A DNA stretch of 64,000 bases from JAJZRV01 sp027442615 (GCA_027442615.1 DAIBBI010000006.1:53473-117472), one strand, 5' to 3'. Positions 7,705 through 16,966 are shown, numbered from the stretch's first letter. Translations and numbers: made by a program. Notes: generated by a model from the letters alone, not told the origin.

Positions 7705-8892
7705 CTACCGGGCCGCGTCAGTGAGGTGAACCCTGGGTTCCACCGACATTCCAGGTGCGAGGTGCTGCAAATCTTCCGGCTTTTCATCGAAGACGATTTT
7801 AACCGGCACGCGCTGCACTACCTTGACGTAGTTACCGCTGGCGTTTTCGGGAGGCAACAGGCTGAAACGAGCCCCGGTGCCTGCCTGCAGACTGTCCACG
7901 TGGGCTTTGTAAATCCGCCCGGGATAGGCATCCACAGTGATTTCTGCCGATTGGCCTGGACGCATCCGGCGCAATTGGGTCTCCTTGAAATTCGCAACCA
8001 CCCAGGGACTGCCATACACGAGCGCCATGATGGCAGGCCCGGGTTGAATCAACTGCCCCAAATAGAAAGATTTGCGCGTAACCCGGCCATCCACTGGCGC
8101 AATCAGGCGCGTGTAGGATAAATCCAGCCTGGCTTGCTCCAGTGCCGCACGAGCCTCCTCCACCGAGGCGTGCCCACTTGCAGCCTGCTCACGTTTCAAA
8201 TCCACCTGGCGTGGGCCGGATTGCGTCTCGGCAAGCCTGGCCTGAGCCTGGGCCACCTGTGCTGCTGCTGCCGCCGCGCCGCGCCTCGCAGCCTCCCATT
8301 GAGCCTGCGCAGCACGCTCTGCAGTGTTGGCCTGGTCCAGGCGCTGCTTCGATATTTCGTCCTTCCTGAACAGGATTTCATAGCGCTGAAGGTCTGCATG
8401 GGTCAGCTGTGCCTGAGCCTCCGCTGCGCTGGCTTGCGCGCTGGCTTGCGCGCTGCTGGCGCGCGCTGCCTCCAGTGCGCTTTCGGCCTGCACAATCTGT
8501 GCCTTGCTGGTAGTGGTCACCACTGAAAGGTCTTGCTGCGCCGCCCCGTGTCGCGCCTGTGTAGCCGCCAGCATGGCCTCTGCCTGTTTGACGCGTAATT
8601 CATAATCACGCGCATCGATTTCAGCAAGAACGTCACCCGCCTTGACCCACTGATTGTCATCAACCAGCACGCGCGTTACATAGCCACCCACATGTGGACT
8701 GATCTGCACCACGTTGGATTCGATGAATGCGTCATCGGTGGTTTCCTGGTTGCGCGTGACAAACCAGAGTATCAAAAATCCCGCCAATACCAGAGCGGGC
8801 ACCGCCAATGCAGCCTTGCGCATCCAGGTGCGACTGGAGGTCGTGGGCGCTGCGGAAGCCGGTATCTCCGTCGGTGCAGGACTATCACTCAT
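7705..8892 (-). CDS. emrA: EmrA-type membrane fusion protein (efflux adaptor)
   Basis: 395 residues with a short cytoplasmic N-terminus, one membrane helix near residues 27-46, a biotinyl-lipoyl-like segment (SPHVGGYVTRVLV), and a long Ala/Gln-rich coiled-coil hairpin (about residues 100-240). Then come the second lipoyl half (IAPVDGRVTRKSF) and a beta-barrel domain. This is the EmrA/HlyD adaptor layout. It lies between the outer-membrane factor gene (17 bases upstream) and emrB (8 bases downstream), so it should bridge the two. Confidence 0.92.
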   Translation of the reverse strand: MSDSPAPTEIPASAAPTTSSRTWMRKAALAVPALVLAGFLILWFVTRNQETTDDAFIESNVVQISPHVGGYVTRVLVDDNQWVKAGDVLAEIDARDYELRVKQAEAMLAATQARHGAAQQDLSVVTTTSKAQIVQAESALEAARASSAQASAQASAAEAQAQLTHADLQRYEILFRKDEISKQRLDQANTAERAAQAQWEAARRGAAAAAAQVAQAQARLAETQSGPRQVDLKREQAASGHASVEEARAALEQARLDLSYTRLIAPVDGRVTRKSFYLGQLIQPGPAIMALVYGSPWVVANFKETQLRRMRPGQSAEITVDAYPGRIYKAHVDSLQAGTGARFSLLPPENASGNYVKVVQRVPVKIVFDEKPEDLQHLAPGMSVEPRVHLTDAAR

Positions 8893-8909
8893 GCGAATGC
8901 TCCAAAATC

Positions 8910-10250
8910 TCAGGGTTGGCCATATTCCAGACGCCCAACGGCCATCTCGTAGTTGATGTATGCCATTTGATGGGCTGCCAGAGCGTCAATCCGGGAACTC
9001 CGCGCGCTGGCCAAGGTGGCCTGGGCATCCACCACTTCCAGATTATCTGCCACACCGTTCTGGAAGCGGTCGCGGGCCTGGTCCAACAGGCGCTCCGCCA
9101 GCGTCAGGCTGATTTCAGCGGTGGTGATCTGGTCTGCGCTGGTTTCGATGGCAATCACCGCAAGGCGGACGTCTTCCTCCACTTGCTGCAGGGTATCGCG
9201 TAATTGCAATTCCGCCTGACGCATGCGGCTTGCTGCGGCATCTTCTCTCGCAGTGATGGCACCACCCTCCATCAGGGGCATGGTCAACTGGACGCCAAAA
9301 CTATAGGTGCGATAATCATTGTGAGCTGGAGTCACTCCGCTGGGGCCGATGTCCCCCCCCACGCTTAATGCGGGGTAGCTGGCCGCATTTGCGGCCTTGC
9401 GCTCGGTATCCCTCTGCGTCACGACCTGCTCCAGCGCCTTGAGTTCGGGGCGACTGTGCAGGGCGGTGTCAATGGAAACAGGCAGCGCAGGCATCGGCAT
9501 GTCCCCATTCTGGAGTGCATCGGACAGCTCCAGGGCAACCGACATTGCGATTCCCAGCGCCCGGTGCAGGCGCGTATCAGCCTCGCTGGCACTGCTGCGC
9601 GCCTGGCGCAACAGCAGGGTATTGCGCGCATGGACCGTCTGCGCCCTGACTACGTCCACACCCGTGGCCAACCCTGCAGACTGCTGATCACGGGCCAGTT
9701 GAAAGAGGTTCTGTGACAATTCATGATTGGCCAACGCAGCAATCACAGCCTGCTGTGCCCGTTGGGATTCCACATAGGCCAGCGCAGCAGCACCAGCCAT
9801 CTGCTGCGCGGTGGCGTCGGCTCGCAGGCGAGCCGCATCCACCGCGTGACGCGAGGCATCGAGTTCACGCATGCGGGCAAGGTCAAAGACGCGCTGGGTA
9901 AAACGCACGCGCGCATCGAAAGTGTCAAAGGGTCCGACCATCGTGGGAAACCCGGGCAGATTGAGGCCCATGGCCATGAGGTTTTCGGTTTGACGGGTTT
10001 GATAGGTCTTGAAGTCCACCGAGGGGCGGAAATTTGCCAACGCTTCGTCCGACCGCGCCATGCTCTCCACCGTTTGTTCACGCGCGCTCAATACGGCAAC
10101 CTGGCGTTCCACGGCCATGGCCTTGGCTTGGTTCAAGGAGAGGCGCAAGACCTCGGTACGGGGGGTGCCTTGGGAAGGTGCTGCAAAGGCAAAGGCGCTG
10201 GCAAAGCCTGCCACCATGATTGCCCTGCATGCGCGCACGTCAATTCTCAT
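8910..10250 (-). CDS. TolC-family outer membrane efflux protein
   Basis: 446 residues from MRIDVRACRA, where a signal peptide begins (hydrophobic run ending near AFAAPSQG). A longer reading runs back into panB and is rejected because this ATG overlaps the panB stop as ATGA. The body has the two repeated helical halves of outer-membrane efflux factors, with long Ala/Gln/Glu helices and a C-terminal DNLEVVDAQATLASAR segment typical of the family. It should provide the outer-membrane channel for the EmrAB proteins encoded next. Confidence 0.88.
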   Translation of the reverse strand: MRIDVRACRAIMVAGFASAFAFAAPSQGTPRTEVLRLSLNQAKAMAVERQVAVLSAREQTVESMARSDEALANFRPSVDFKTYQTRQTENLMAMGLNLPGFPTMVGPFDTFDARVRFTQRVFDLARMRELDASRHAVDAARLRADATAQQMAGAAALAYVESQRAQQAVIAALANHELSQNLFQLARDQQSAGLATGVDVVRAQTVHARNTLLLRQARSSASEADTRLHRALGIAMSVALELSDALQNGDMPMPALPVSIDTALHSRPELKALEQVVTQRDTERKAANAASYPALSVGGDIGPSGVTPAHNDYRTYSFGVQLTMPLMEGGAITAREDAAASRMRQAELQLRDTLQQVEEDVRLAVIAIETSADQITTAEISLTLAERLLDQARDRFQNGVADNLEVVDAQATLASARSSRIDALAAHQMAYINYEMAVGRLEYGQP

Positions 10251-11044
10251 GAGTTGTAGCAATGCTCGGTTCCAGGAAAACGCCCCGCTTTGACTTCGGC
10301 AACGTAGAGCTTGACTGCCTCCTCGATGGAACCGGTTTCCTTGATGAAGGGCCGGACGAAACGCGGAGGAATGTAGGCGCCCAAGCCCAACATGTCGTAA
10401 ATGACCAGCACCTGGCCGCTGCAACGAGGACTGGCGCCAATCCCGATGGTGGGAATGGTGACGGCATCGCAAAGTCGATCGGCCAGCACACGCGGAATGG
10501 CCTCCATCAGCAGCATGCTGGCGCCACTTGCTTCCAGCGCCCTGGCGTCTTCGATGATGCGCTCTGCAGCAGCATTATCGCGCCCTTGCACCTTGAATCC
10601 GCCCACCTGGTGGACCGATTGCGGCGTCAGTCCCACGTGGGCGCACACCGGAATACCGCGGCTCACCAGAAACTCCACCGTCGGCACCATCTCCCTGCCG
10701 CCTTCAATTTTGACCATCTGGGCCCCTGCCCGCATCAACTCGGCGGCATTGCGAAAGGTATCCTGTGGGGTAATCTGCGAACTGCCAAACGGCATGTCGG
10801 CCAGGATGAACACAGAACTCGAACCTCGCGCAACGCAAGCCGTGTGGTAGGACACGTCGGCGATGCTGACTGGCAGCGGGGAATCGTGCCCCTGCACCAC
10901 CATGCCCAGCGAATCGCCCACCAGCAGCACTTCAACTCCGGCCTTTTCCAGGACATGAGCAAAGCTGGAGTCGTAGCAGGTCAGCATCGCAATTTTTTCG
11001 CCACGGGCATGCATGGCATACAGGTCGATGATGGATTTACGCAT
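10247..11044 (-). CDS. panB: 3-methyl-2-oxobutanoate hydroxymethyltransferase (pantothenate pathway)
   Basis: 265 residues, full length for PanB. It shows the TCYD and GDSLGMVVQGHDS substrate and magnesium motifs, the ADMPFGS segment, the VKIEGG loop, the AHVGLTPQ stretch and the catalytic glutamate in LLMEAIP. It makes ketopantoate from 2-oxoisovalerate and methylene-tetrahydrofolate in the cytosol. The usual partner panC is not adjacent. The gene starts 6 bases after the molybdenum hydroxylase gene and overlaps the tolC-like start by four bases, so it is embedded in an operon with efflux and oxidoreductase genes. Confidence 0.95.
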   Translation of the reverse strand: MRKSIIDLYAMHARGEKIAMLTCYDSSFAHVLEKAGVEVLLVGDSLGMVVQGHDSPLPVSIADVSYHTACVARGSSSVFILADMPFGSSQITPQDTFRNAAELMRAGAQMVKIEGGREMVPTVEFLVSRGIPVCAHVGLTPQSVHQVGGFKVQGRDNAAAERIIEDARALEASGASMLLMEAIPRVLADRLCDAVTIPTIGIGASPRCSGQVLVIYDMLGLGAYIPPRFVRPFIKETGSIEEAVKLYVAEVKAGRFPGTEHCYNS

Positions 11045-11050
11045 GGATCA

Positions 11051-13189
11051 TCATGCTCCGGAGAATACGTGCTCGGACAGGGGCAAACGGTAGATGCGCT
11101 GTCTGGTCAGGGCAAACAGGGCGTTGCAAACCGCCGGGGCAATGGGTGGCGTGCCAGGTTCACCCACCCCGCCCGGGGCGTCGCCCGAGGGTACCAGGTG
11201 AACCGAAACCTGAGGCATCTCATGCAGGCGCACCAGAGGATAGTCGTTAAAGTTGGACTGGCGCGGTCGTCCTTCGTCCAGGGTAATCTGTCCATACAAT
11301 GCTGCACTGAGGCCGTAGGTCATGGCGCCTTCCAGTTGGGCCGCCACTGTGTCTGGATTGATCACGGTGCCGACATCGGCTGCAATGACCACTCGATGCA
11401 CTCGGGGTTTGCCCTGCTGTAGGGAAACCTCAGCCACTTCTGCAACGATGCTGCCGAAGGATTCCACGATGGCAATGCCCAGGGCATGACCTGCTGACAA
11501 GGGTTGTCCCCATTGCGACTGGCTTGCGGCAAGCTCGAGCACGGCACGATGACGCGGCGATTTGTCGAGCAGGGCGCGCCGGTATTGAAATGGGTCCTGA
11601 CCCGCCGCATGGGCGAGCTCGTCCATGAAGCTTTCTGCAAAAAAGGCATTTTGCGTGTGTCCCACGGAGCGCCAGAACCACACCCGAATGCCGGGATGAA
11701 AACGGATCCAGTCCACCCTGAATTGCGGTATGTCGTAGGCAATGTCAGCCAACCCTTCCACAGCCGTGCGATCAATGCCATCCTTGACGATGGCACTCTC
11801 AAAACCGGTGCCTTCCGCAATGGAGTCCGTCACGGTGACGCCATGCCAGCGTGCCGGCCGCCCCTGCCCGTCCAGACCTGCTTCCAGGGCACAGAGGGCC
11901 ATGGGACGGTAGTATGCGGCATGCATGTCATCTTCGCGGGTATAGACCACTTTGACGGGCGACTGAACCGCTTTGGAAAGCGATACCGCTTCAATCACGA
12001 AATCTGGTGCAAAACGCCGACCAAATCCCCCGCCGAGGTATTGGGTGTGAATCCTGATTTTTTCCGGGGCAAGTCCCGTAAGCCTCGCGGCGATGGCCTG
12101 ATTGGGGCCCTGGGCCTGGGTTCCAACCCAGATTTCCGCATCATCCGGTCGTACCCAGGCGGTACAGTTCATGGGTTCCATGGTGGCATGGGCGAGGTAT
12201 GGCACCTCATACACCGAGCGCAAGGTTTGCACCGGCGTCACCGGGTCTTGGGCGTTGCGCGCGATGGTGGTCAGGGCGCCTTCTCCCGAGGTGGCCAGCC
12301 GGGCCATGTCACCGCGCAGCCGTGCAGTATCGAGAGATGCCCTGGAGGGAGGATCCCATTCGATGCCGAGCACTTCCCTGCCCTTCATGGCCTGCCAGGT
12401 GGTCTGGGCCAGCACCGCAATCCCCGAACCTGTAGGCGTTTCCACCGGCATGACAAAACGAACGCCGGGAAGTTTAAGCGCGGCGCTACCGTCATAGCGA
12501 AGCACCTTGGCACCTGCAACCGGTGCGCGAGACACCACGGCCGTGAGCAGGCCTGCCATGCGCATGTCCATGCCAAAACGCGCCGCCCCCGTGGCCTTGG
12601 CAGGGCCATCCAGGCGGGGAATGGATTTACCGATCAGCTGAAAGGTTTTGGGATCCTTGAGGTCAACCGCATGGGGTACGGGCAAGCGCGCGGCTGCAGT
12701 GGCCATGGCGCCGTAGGTAGCCTGGTGCAACCCGGCACTCAGAATGCCCTTGCTGGTCTTGACCTTCTCCAGGGGAACCTTCCAGGTCTCGGCTGCCGCC
12801 ATGCGCAGCATCTGCCGGGCCGTGGCACCGGCGTGCCGCAGTGGTTGCCACATGGCACGTACGGAGGTGGATCCGCCAGTGGCCTGGGTGTGGTACCAGG
12901 GGTGAGCGTACTCTGGCGCCGCCGGGGCAAACTCCACCCGCACTGCAGACCAGTCTGCATCCATTTCCTCTGCCAGGATCATGGGCAGGGCCGTCATGAT
13001 CCCCTGCCCCATTTCTGACTTATCCACCACGAGCGTAACGACCCCCGATGGCTCCAGCCTGATCCATGGATTGGGCGTGAATTTTGTCGGCGCCTGAGAG
13101 GCCTCGGCAGTGCCAAAATAACCCAGCGCAAAGCCGCCGCCAGCAAGGCTGACGAGCTTTAGAAATTCGCGTCGATCCACCGTCTGCAT
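11051..13189 (-). CDS. Isoquinoline 1-oxidoreductase-type molybdopterin subunit (beta), Tat-exported, orphan
   Basis: 712 residues. A Tat signal (DRREFLKLVSLAGGG, residues 5-19) opens the protein, followed by two aldehyde oxidase/xanthine dehydrogenase molybdopterin-binding regions: DKSEMGQGIMTALP, the GGGFGRR loop (LGGGFGRRF), and a C-terminal GVGEPGTPPIAPA carrying the likely catalytic glutamate. This is the large subunit class that normally pairs with a small [2Fe-2S] subunit to hydroxylate aromatic heterocycles or oxidise aldehydes. No small subunit gene is adjacent: the upstream gene is an NAD-dependent dehydrogenase and the downstream one is panB. Substrate unknown. Confidence 0.87.
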   Translation of the reverse strand: MQTVDRREFLKLVSLAGGGFALGYFGTAEASQAPTKFTPNPWIRLEPSGVVTLVVDKSEMGQGIMTALPMILAEEMDADWSAVRVEFAPAAPEYAHPWYHTQATGGSTSVRAMWQPLRHAGATARQMLRMAAAETWKVPLEKVKTSKGILSAGLHQATYGAMATAAARLPVPHAVDLKDPKTFQLIGKSIPRLDGPAKATGAARFGMDMRMAGLLTAVVSRAPVAGAKVLRYDGSAALKLPGVRFVMPVETPTGSGIAVLAQTTWQAMKGREVLGIEWDPPSRASLDTARLRGDMARLATSGEGALTTIARNAQDPVTPVQTLRSVYEVPYLAHATMEPMNCTAWVRPDDAEIWVGTQAQGPNQAIAARLTGLAPEKIRIHTQYLGGGFGRRFAPDFVIEAVSLSKAVQSPVKVVYTREDDMHAAYYRPMALCALEAGLDGQGRPARWHGVTVTDSIAEGTGFESAIVKDGIDRTAVEGLADIAYDIPQFRVDWIRFHPGIRVWFWRSVGHTQNAFFAESFMDELAHAAGQDPFQYRRALLDKSPRHRAVLELAASQSQWGQPLSAGHALGIAIVESFGSIVAEVAEVSLQQGKPRVHRVVIAADVGTVINPDTVAAQLEGAMTYGLSAALYGQITLDEGRPRQSNFNDYPLVRLHEMPQVSVHLVPSGDAPGGVGEPGTPPIAPAVCNALFALTRQRIYRLPLSEHVFSGA

Positions 13190-13192
13190 GGG

Positions 13193-14098
13193 TTAGGTCC
13201 CGACCTTGCGTTGCCTGAAGCGCCGGACCAGACTTGAGGTGTCCCAGCGCCCACCTCCCATGCCCTGGACTTCTGCATAGAACTGATCCACCAGCGCCGT
13301 CATGGGCACTAGCGCGCCATTGTTTTTGGCCTCGGCGATGACGAGCCCCAGGTCCTTGCGCATCCAGTCCACGGCAAAGCCGAAATCAAACTGGTCCTGT
13401 GCCATGGTGCGACCGCGGTTATCCATTTGCCAGGATTGCGCTGCCCCCTTGGAGATGACGTCAAGCACTCGTGGCACATCCAGCCCCGCCCTGTCAGCAA
13501 AGTTGAGGGCTTCAGCGAGCCCTTGCAGCAGCCCGGCAATACAAATCTGGTTGACCATCTTGGTCAATTGTCCGGAGCCTGTTGCTCCCATCAGGGTGAC
13601 TGCCTTTGCATAAGCCATCATCAGGGGTTCCACCTGCCTGAAAACCTCATTATCCCCGCCACACATGATGGTGAGCTGCCCCTTTTCCGCACCCACCTGG
13701 CCGCCGGAAACCGGCGCATCGATGAAGTGCACCCCCTGGCGCGCACAAGCCTGGGCCAGTTCCCTGGCCACCTCGGCGGAAGCGGTGGTGTGATCCACCA
13801 GGATGGCGCCGGGCTGTAATCCCGCAAGCGCGCCATCGGGGCCATATACCACGCTGCGCAGGTCATTGTCGTTGCCCACGCACATGAACGCCACCTGCGC
13901 AGCCGCGACGGCGGCTGCCGGAGTTGCTGCCGAACGCCCATCCTGATGGCTCTCGACCCAGCGATGCGCCTTCTCGCCGGTGCGGTTAAAAACCGTCACC
14001 TGATGGCCTCGTCCATGCAAATGCCCTGCCATGGGAAAACCCATGACACCCAGCCCCAGAAATGCAACTGCCGTTTTGGAAGAGGAATGATCAGACAT
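13193..14098 (-). CDS. 3-hydroxyisobutyrate dehydrogenase-family NAD(P)-dependent oxidoreductase
   Basis: 301 residues. It has the N-terminal Rossmann motif GLGVMGFPMA, the substrate-binding DAPVSGGQVGAEKG, and TGSGQLTKMVNQ containing the catalytic lysine of the beta-hydroxyacid dehydrogenase family (GarR, MmsB, GlxR). It oxidises or reduces a small 3-hydroxyacid or semialdehyde in the cytosol; which one cannot be told. It lies 3 bases before the molybdenum hydroxylase gene, which is followed by panB. Confidence 0.88.
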   Translation of the reverse strand: MSDHSSSKTAVAFLGLGVMGFPMAGHLHGRGHQVTVFNRTGEKAHRWVESHQDGRSAATPAAAVAAAQVAFMCVGNDNDLRSVVYGPDGALAGLQPGAILVDHTTASAEVARELAQACARQGVHFIDAPVSGGQVGAEKGQLTIMCGGDNEVFRQVEPLMMAYAKAVTLMGATGSGQLTKMVNQICIAGLLQGLAEALNFADRAGLDVPRVLDVISKGAAQSWQMDNRGRTMAQDQFDFGFAVDWMRKDLGLVIAEAKNNGALVPMTALVDQFYAEVQGMGGGRWDTSSLVRRFRQRKVGT

Positions 14099-14134
14099 TG
14101 AAACAGACTCCAGAAATAAAATGCGTATCGAATC

Positions 14135-14689
14135 CTATGGTTTGAGAGTCACTTTGAAGCGTACCTGAACCGATTCCGCCACTGAATCAGGATCAGCCCA
14201 TACGCCCTCGCCCACCTTGAAATCGGAGCGATGAATCTCCAGACGCCCCTCTGCTGTCTGTGCCCCTGCCACGGTACGAAACTGCACGGGAACCACAATA
14301 TCGCGGGTGATGCCCTTGATGCTGAGCCGACCGTTGACCTCAAAGCGGTCCCCTCCCATAGCCCGAATGGCCGTGGATTCAAAAACCGCCTTGGGAAAGG
14401 CTGCAGCATTAAACCAGCTCTTGCCCTTGATTTCACTTTCGGATTCATCAGAGGCCAGGTCGATGCTGTTCAGGTCGATGGTGATCAGGGCGTGGCTTTG
14501 CGCAAGTTTTGCGGGGTTGAAGGCGATATCTGCATCAAAGCGGGTAAAACGCCCTTCCACCGGAGCCCCCATCTGCTTCCCCACAAAGGTGATGCTGCTC
14601 TTGTCTGCAACGATGCCTCCTGCCACCACTTCGTGCAGGGGTAGAAAGACCGAAACAGCCAGGGCGAGGTACAGTCCGGCATTTTTCAT
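14135..14689 (-). CDS. YceI-family periplasmic lipid-binding protein
   Basis: 184 residues from MKNAGLYLAL with a cleavable signal ending near VVAGG. The rest matches the YceI lipocalin-like barrel: KSSITFVGKQMG, FDADIAFNP, GKSWFNAAAFPKAVF, and the ending VQVRFKVTLKP. YceI proteins bind isoprenoids and are often paired with cytochrome b561. Here the ATG overlaps the TAA of the cytochrome b561 gene (TAATG), so translation is coupled. A TTG two codons upstream is a less likely start. Confidence 0.9.
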   Translation of the reverse strand: MKNAGLYLALAVSVFLPLHEVVAGGIVADKSSITFVGKQMGAPVEGRFTRFDADIAFNPAKLAQSHALITIDLNSIDLASDESESEIKGKSWFNAAAFPKAVFESTAIRAMGGDRFEVNGRLSIKGITRDIVVPVQFRTVAGAQTAEGRLEIHRSDFKVGEGVWADPDSVAESVQVRFKVTLKP

Positions 14690-15216
14690 TACCAACGCAT
14701 CCTGTTCAAAAGGTTATCCCTATCCACCAGCTGATGCTTTAGCGCAGCGGCCACGTGCAGCATCACCAAACCCAGGAGTGCCCAGTTCAGAGTCTCGTGA
14801 ATCTCCTGGAACAGGTGAGCGAGCGCCTTGTCCTTTCCCACCAGGTCCGGTATGGTCAGCGCGTTGAAATAAACCACTGTCACCCCAGCTGCCGAACTGT
14901 GCAGCCATCCGGTCAGGGGAATCGCCAGCATCAACAGGTAAATGGCCAGATGGGCCACTCCGGAGAGCCTTTTCATCAAGTCGCTCATTGCGGCTGGCAG
15001 GGCAGGAGCGGTATGAGTGAAGCGCCAGACGATCCTGAAAAGCACCAGTGCGAAGATCGTGACCCCCATCCATTTGTGCCAGGCAAACACCTTGAGTTTC
15101 CAGGGTGACAGGTCAAGGTCAGCCATGTAATGCCCCACTGAAAAAGCGATGACAATCAGTAGCGCCACCAGCCAGTGCAGTGTGATGGCCGTCGAATTGT
15201 ATTTTTCCTGGTTCAT
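14689..15216 (-). CDS. Cytochrome b561-family membrane protein
   Basis: 175 residues with four membrane helices and haem-ligand histidines in ALHWL-type helix 1 (ITLHWLVALLIV), helix 2 (FAWHKWMGV) and the C-terminal helices (HLFQEIHE, MLHVAAALKHQ). It fits bacterial cytochrome b561, which shuttles electrons between quinone and periplasmic acceptors. It overlaps tatD by ATGA upstream and the YceI gene by one base downstream. The b561-YceI pairing is common and supports a shared redox or isoprenoid role. Confidence 0.9.
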   Translation of the reverse strand: MNQEKYNSTAITLHWLVALLIVIAFSVGHYMADLDLSPWKLKVFAWHKWMGVTIFALVLFRIVWRFTHTAPALPAAMSDLMKRLSGVAHLAIYLLMLAIPLTGWLHSSAAGVTVVYFNALTIPDLVGKDKALAHLFQEIHETLNWALLGLVMLHVAAALKHQLVDRDNLLNRMRW

Positions 15217-15980
15217 CGGGGCACCTTGAAGAGTTGAAAAAAATTACTGGAAGTACGTTCGCCAATCAATGCCACATCGACATTTCGAAGTCTGGCAATC
15301 TCCTCTGCCACGTGCCGGACGTAAGCCGGCTGGTTGGTTTTTCCCCTATAGGGGGTTGGTGCGAGATACGGCGAATCCGTTTCGATCAGCATTCGTTCCA
15401 GCGGTATCTTTTGGGCTACTGATTTTAATGCCAGAGCATTTTTGAATGTCACGATCCCGGAAAATGATATCAGAAACCCCATTTCCATCGCTGCCCGAGC
15501 CACGGTTTCAGTTTCAGTAAAACAGTGCATGACTCCGCCCACGGCATCGGCCCCCTCTTCGGCCATAATGCGCAGCGTATCCGCGGCGGCAGCACGGGTG
15601 TGAACGATGAGCGGCTTGCCAACCCGGCGCGCCGCACGGATGTGCGTCCGAAAGCGTTCTCGTTGCCATTCCAGATCGCCGGTCAGACGATAGTAATCCA
15701 GGCCGGTCTCCCCAATCCCTACCACCTTGGGCTGGCCAGCCCAGGCTACCAGCGCCTCGATGTCAGGCTCCTCCGTTTTTTCATAGTCGGGATGGACCCC
15801 TACCGTGGCATACCAGCGGGGATGTGACTGTGCCACTTCAAGAACGCCTGGCAAAGTGGGCAGTTCTACCGAAATGCATAGCGCGTGGCTCACCTGATTG
15901 GCTTCCATGGCCGCCGCAATAGCGGGAAGATCGGCGCGAAGTTCAGGAAAATCCAGATGACAGTGCGAATCCACAAACAC
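15213..15980 (-). CDS. tatD: TatD-family metal-dependent deoxyribonuclease
   Basis: 255 residues beginning at a GTG codon with FVDSHCHLDFPEL, which carries the first metal-binding histidines. Further TatD landmarks are GIGETGLDYYR, PLIVHTRAA, GGVMHCFTE and the ETDSPYLAP near the C-terminus. Proteins of this family are magnesium-dependent 3'-5' nucleases of the cytosol, linked to DNA repair. The position directly after holB is the usual bacterial context, although here a pilZ gene is not present between them. Confidence 0.93.
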   Translation of the reverse strand: MFVDSHCHLDFPELRADLPAIAAAMEANQVSHALCISVELPTLPGVLEVAQSHPRWYATVGVHPDYEKTEEPDIEALVAWAGQPKVVGIGETGLDYYRLTGDLEWQRERFRTHIRAARRVGKPLIVHTRAAAADTLRIMAEEGADAVGGVMHCFTETETVARAAMEMGFLISFSGIVTFKNALALKSVAQKIPLERMLIETDSPYLAPTPYRGKTNQPAYVRHVAEEIARLRNVDVALIGERTSSNFFQLFKVPR

Positions 15981-16006
15981 GGATGAGGTTCCTGAAAAAA
16001 AAGGGA

Positions 16007-16966
16007 TTATCGCATGGCAAGCACGGGGACCAGCAAGCTCTCGGCTAACAGGCGCGCATTGAGCGGATGCTGGGCAAGGCGCTGTGCCTCGCGCAGCTGG
16101 TGTTCCCAGGACAGCAAGTCGAACAGATTGGCCTGTTGTGCCATGCGTTCCAGGGCATCGGAAAAATCTTGGTGATAGCGTGGTCGCCCCACCAGCTTTT
16201 GTTCCACGAGATCATGGGCCCAGCGCTGCAGCCACCCTATCCACTCGGGCGCGGGCATCTTGGTGGCCTGCTCCGACAACTGGACCAATGATGCTTCCGG
16301 ACGCGACAACAGCTGCAACAGGGCTACGCGCAACCCCGTGTCCTGCGTCGCCAATTTCTTGGCCGCCAATGGGGCGCCTCCGGCCAGCGCCAGATACAGG
16401 GGGGCCTGATCAACCCCCTGATTTGCCAACCAGGCTTCCGCCTCTGCTGCGGAGGGGAGATCAAAACGGACATTCTGGCAGCGGCTACGGATCGTTGCCG
16501 CCAGCCTGCCGGGTTCGTTGCTCACCAGCATCATGAGCGTCCCTGGCAGGGGTTCTTCGAGTGTCTTGAGCAGAGCATTGGCGGCATTGACGTTGAGAGC
16601 ATCTGCAGGTGCAATCAACACAATCCGCATGCCCTGACGGTGGGTGCTGGTGGTCATGAATCCGGACAATGCGCGAATTGCATCCACGGTGATCTGGGTA
16701 GACACCTTCTCGTCAGGCGCTTCATCCTGCAAGCACACCCAGCGAAAATCGGGATGGTGTCCGGCGTCATACCAGCCACATGCCGGGCATTGACCGCAGG
16801 CCTCGCCGCTGTCCTGTGGGGATTCGCATAGCAGGCTTTGCGCCAGGGCCAGGGCAAAGTCCGTTTTTCCCAAGCCGATGCGCCCATGCAGCAACAGGGC
16901 ATGAGGCAAGGCCTGGCGCCGGTTGGAGAGCCGGGCAAACAGGGCGGTCTGCCAGGGATGAATCAT
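16007..16966 (-). CDS. holB: DNA polymerase III delta-prime subunit
   Basis: 319 residues from MIHPWQTALF; this ATG overlaps the tmk stop as ATGA and is preferred to an upstream start nine codons earlier. It has a P-loop (GRIGLGKTDFAL), a four-cysteine zinc module (ESPQDSGEACGQCPACGW) and sensor-like TLEEPLPGTLMMLVSNEP with RSRCQNVRF, all typical of the clamp-loader delta-prime subunit. It acts in loading the sliding clamp on DNA. Confidence 0.93.
   Translation of the reverse strand: MIHPWQTALFARLSNRRQALPHALLLHGRIGLGKTDFALALAQSLLCESPQDSGEACGQCPACGWYDAGHHPDFRWVCLQDEAPDEKVSTQITVDAIRALSGFMTTSTHRQGMRIVLIAPADALNVNAANALLKTLEEPLPGTLMMLVSNEPGRLAATIRSRCQNVRFDLPSAAEAEAWLANQGVDQAPLYLALAGGAPLAAKKLATQDTGLRVALLQLLSRPEASLVQLSEQATKMPAPEWIGWLQRWAHDLVEQKLVGRPRYHQDFSDALERMAQQANLFDLLSWEHQLREAQRLAQHPLNARLLAESLLVPVLAMR

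Noticed and set aside
11504..13018. 504-codon plus-strand frame opposite the molybdenum hydroxylase gene
   Set aside because: Antisense shadow; the minus-strand protein has all family motifs and a Tat signal.
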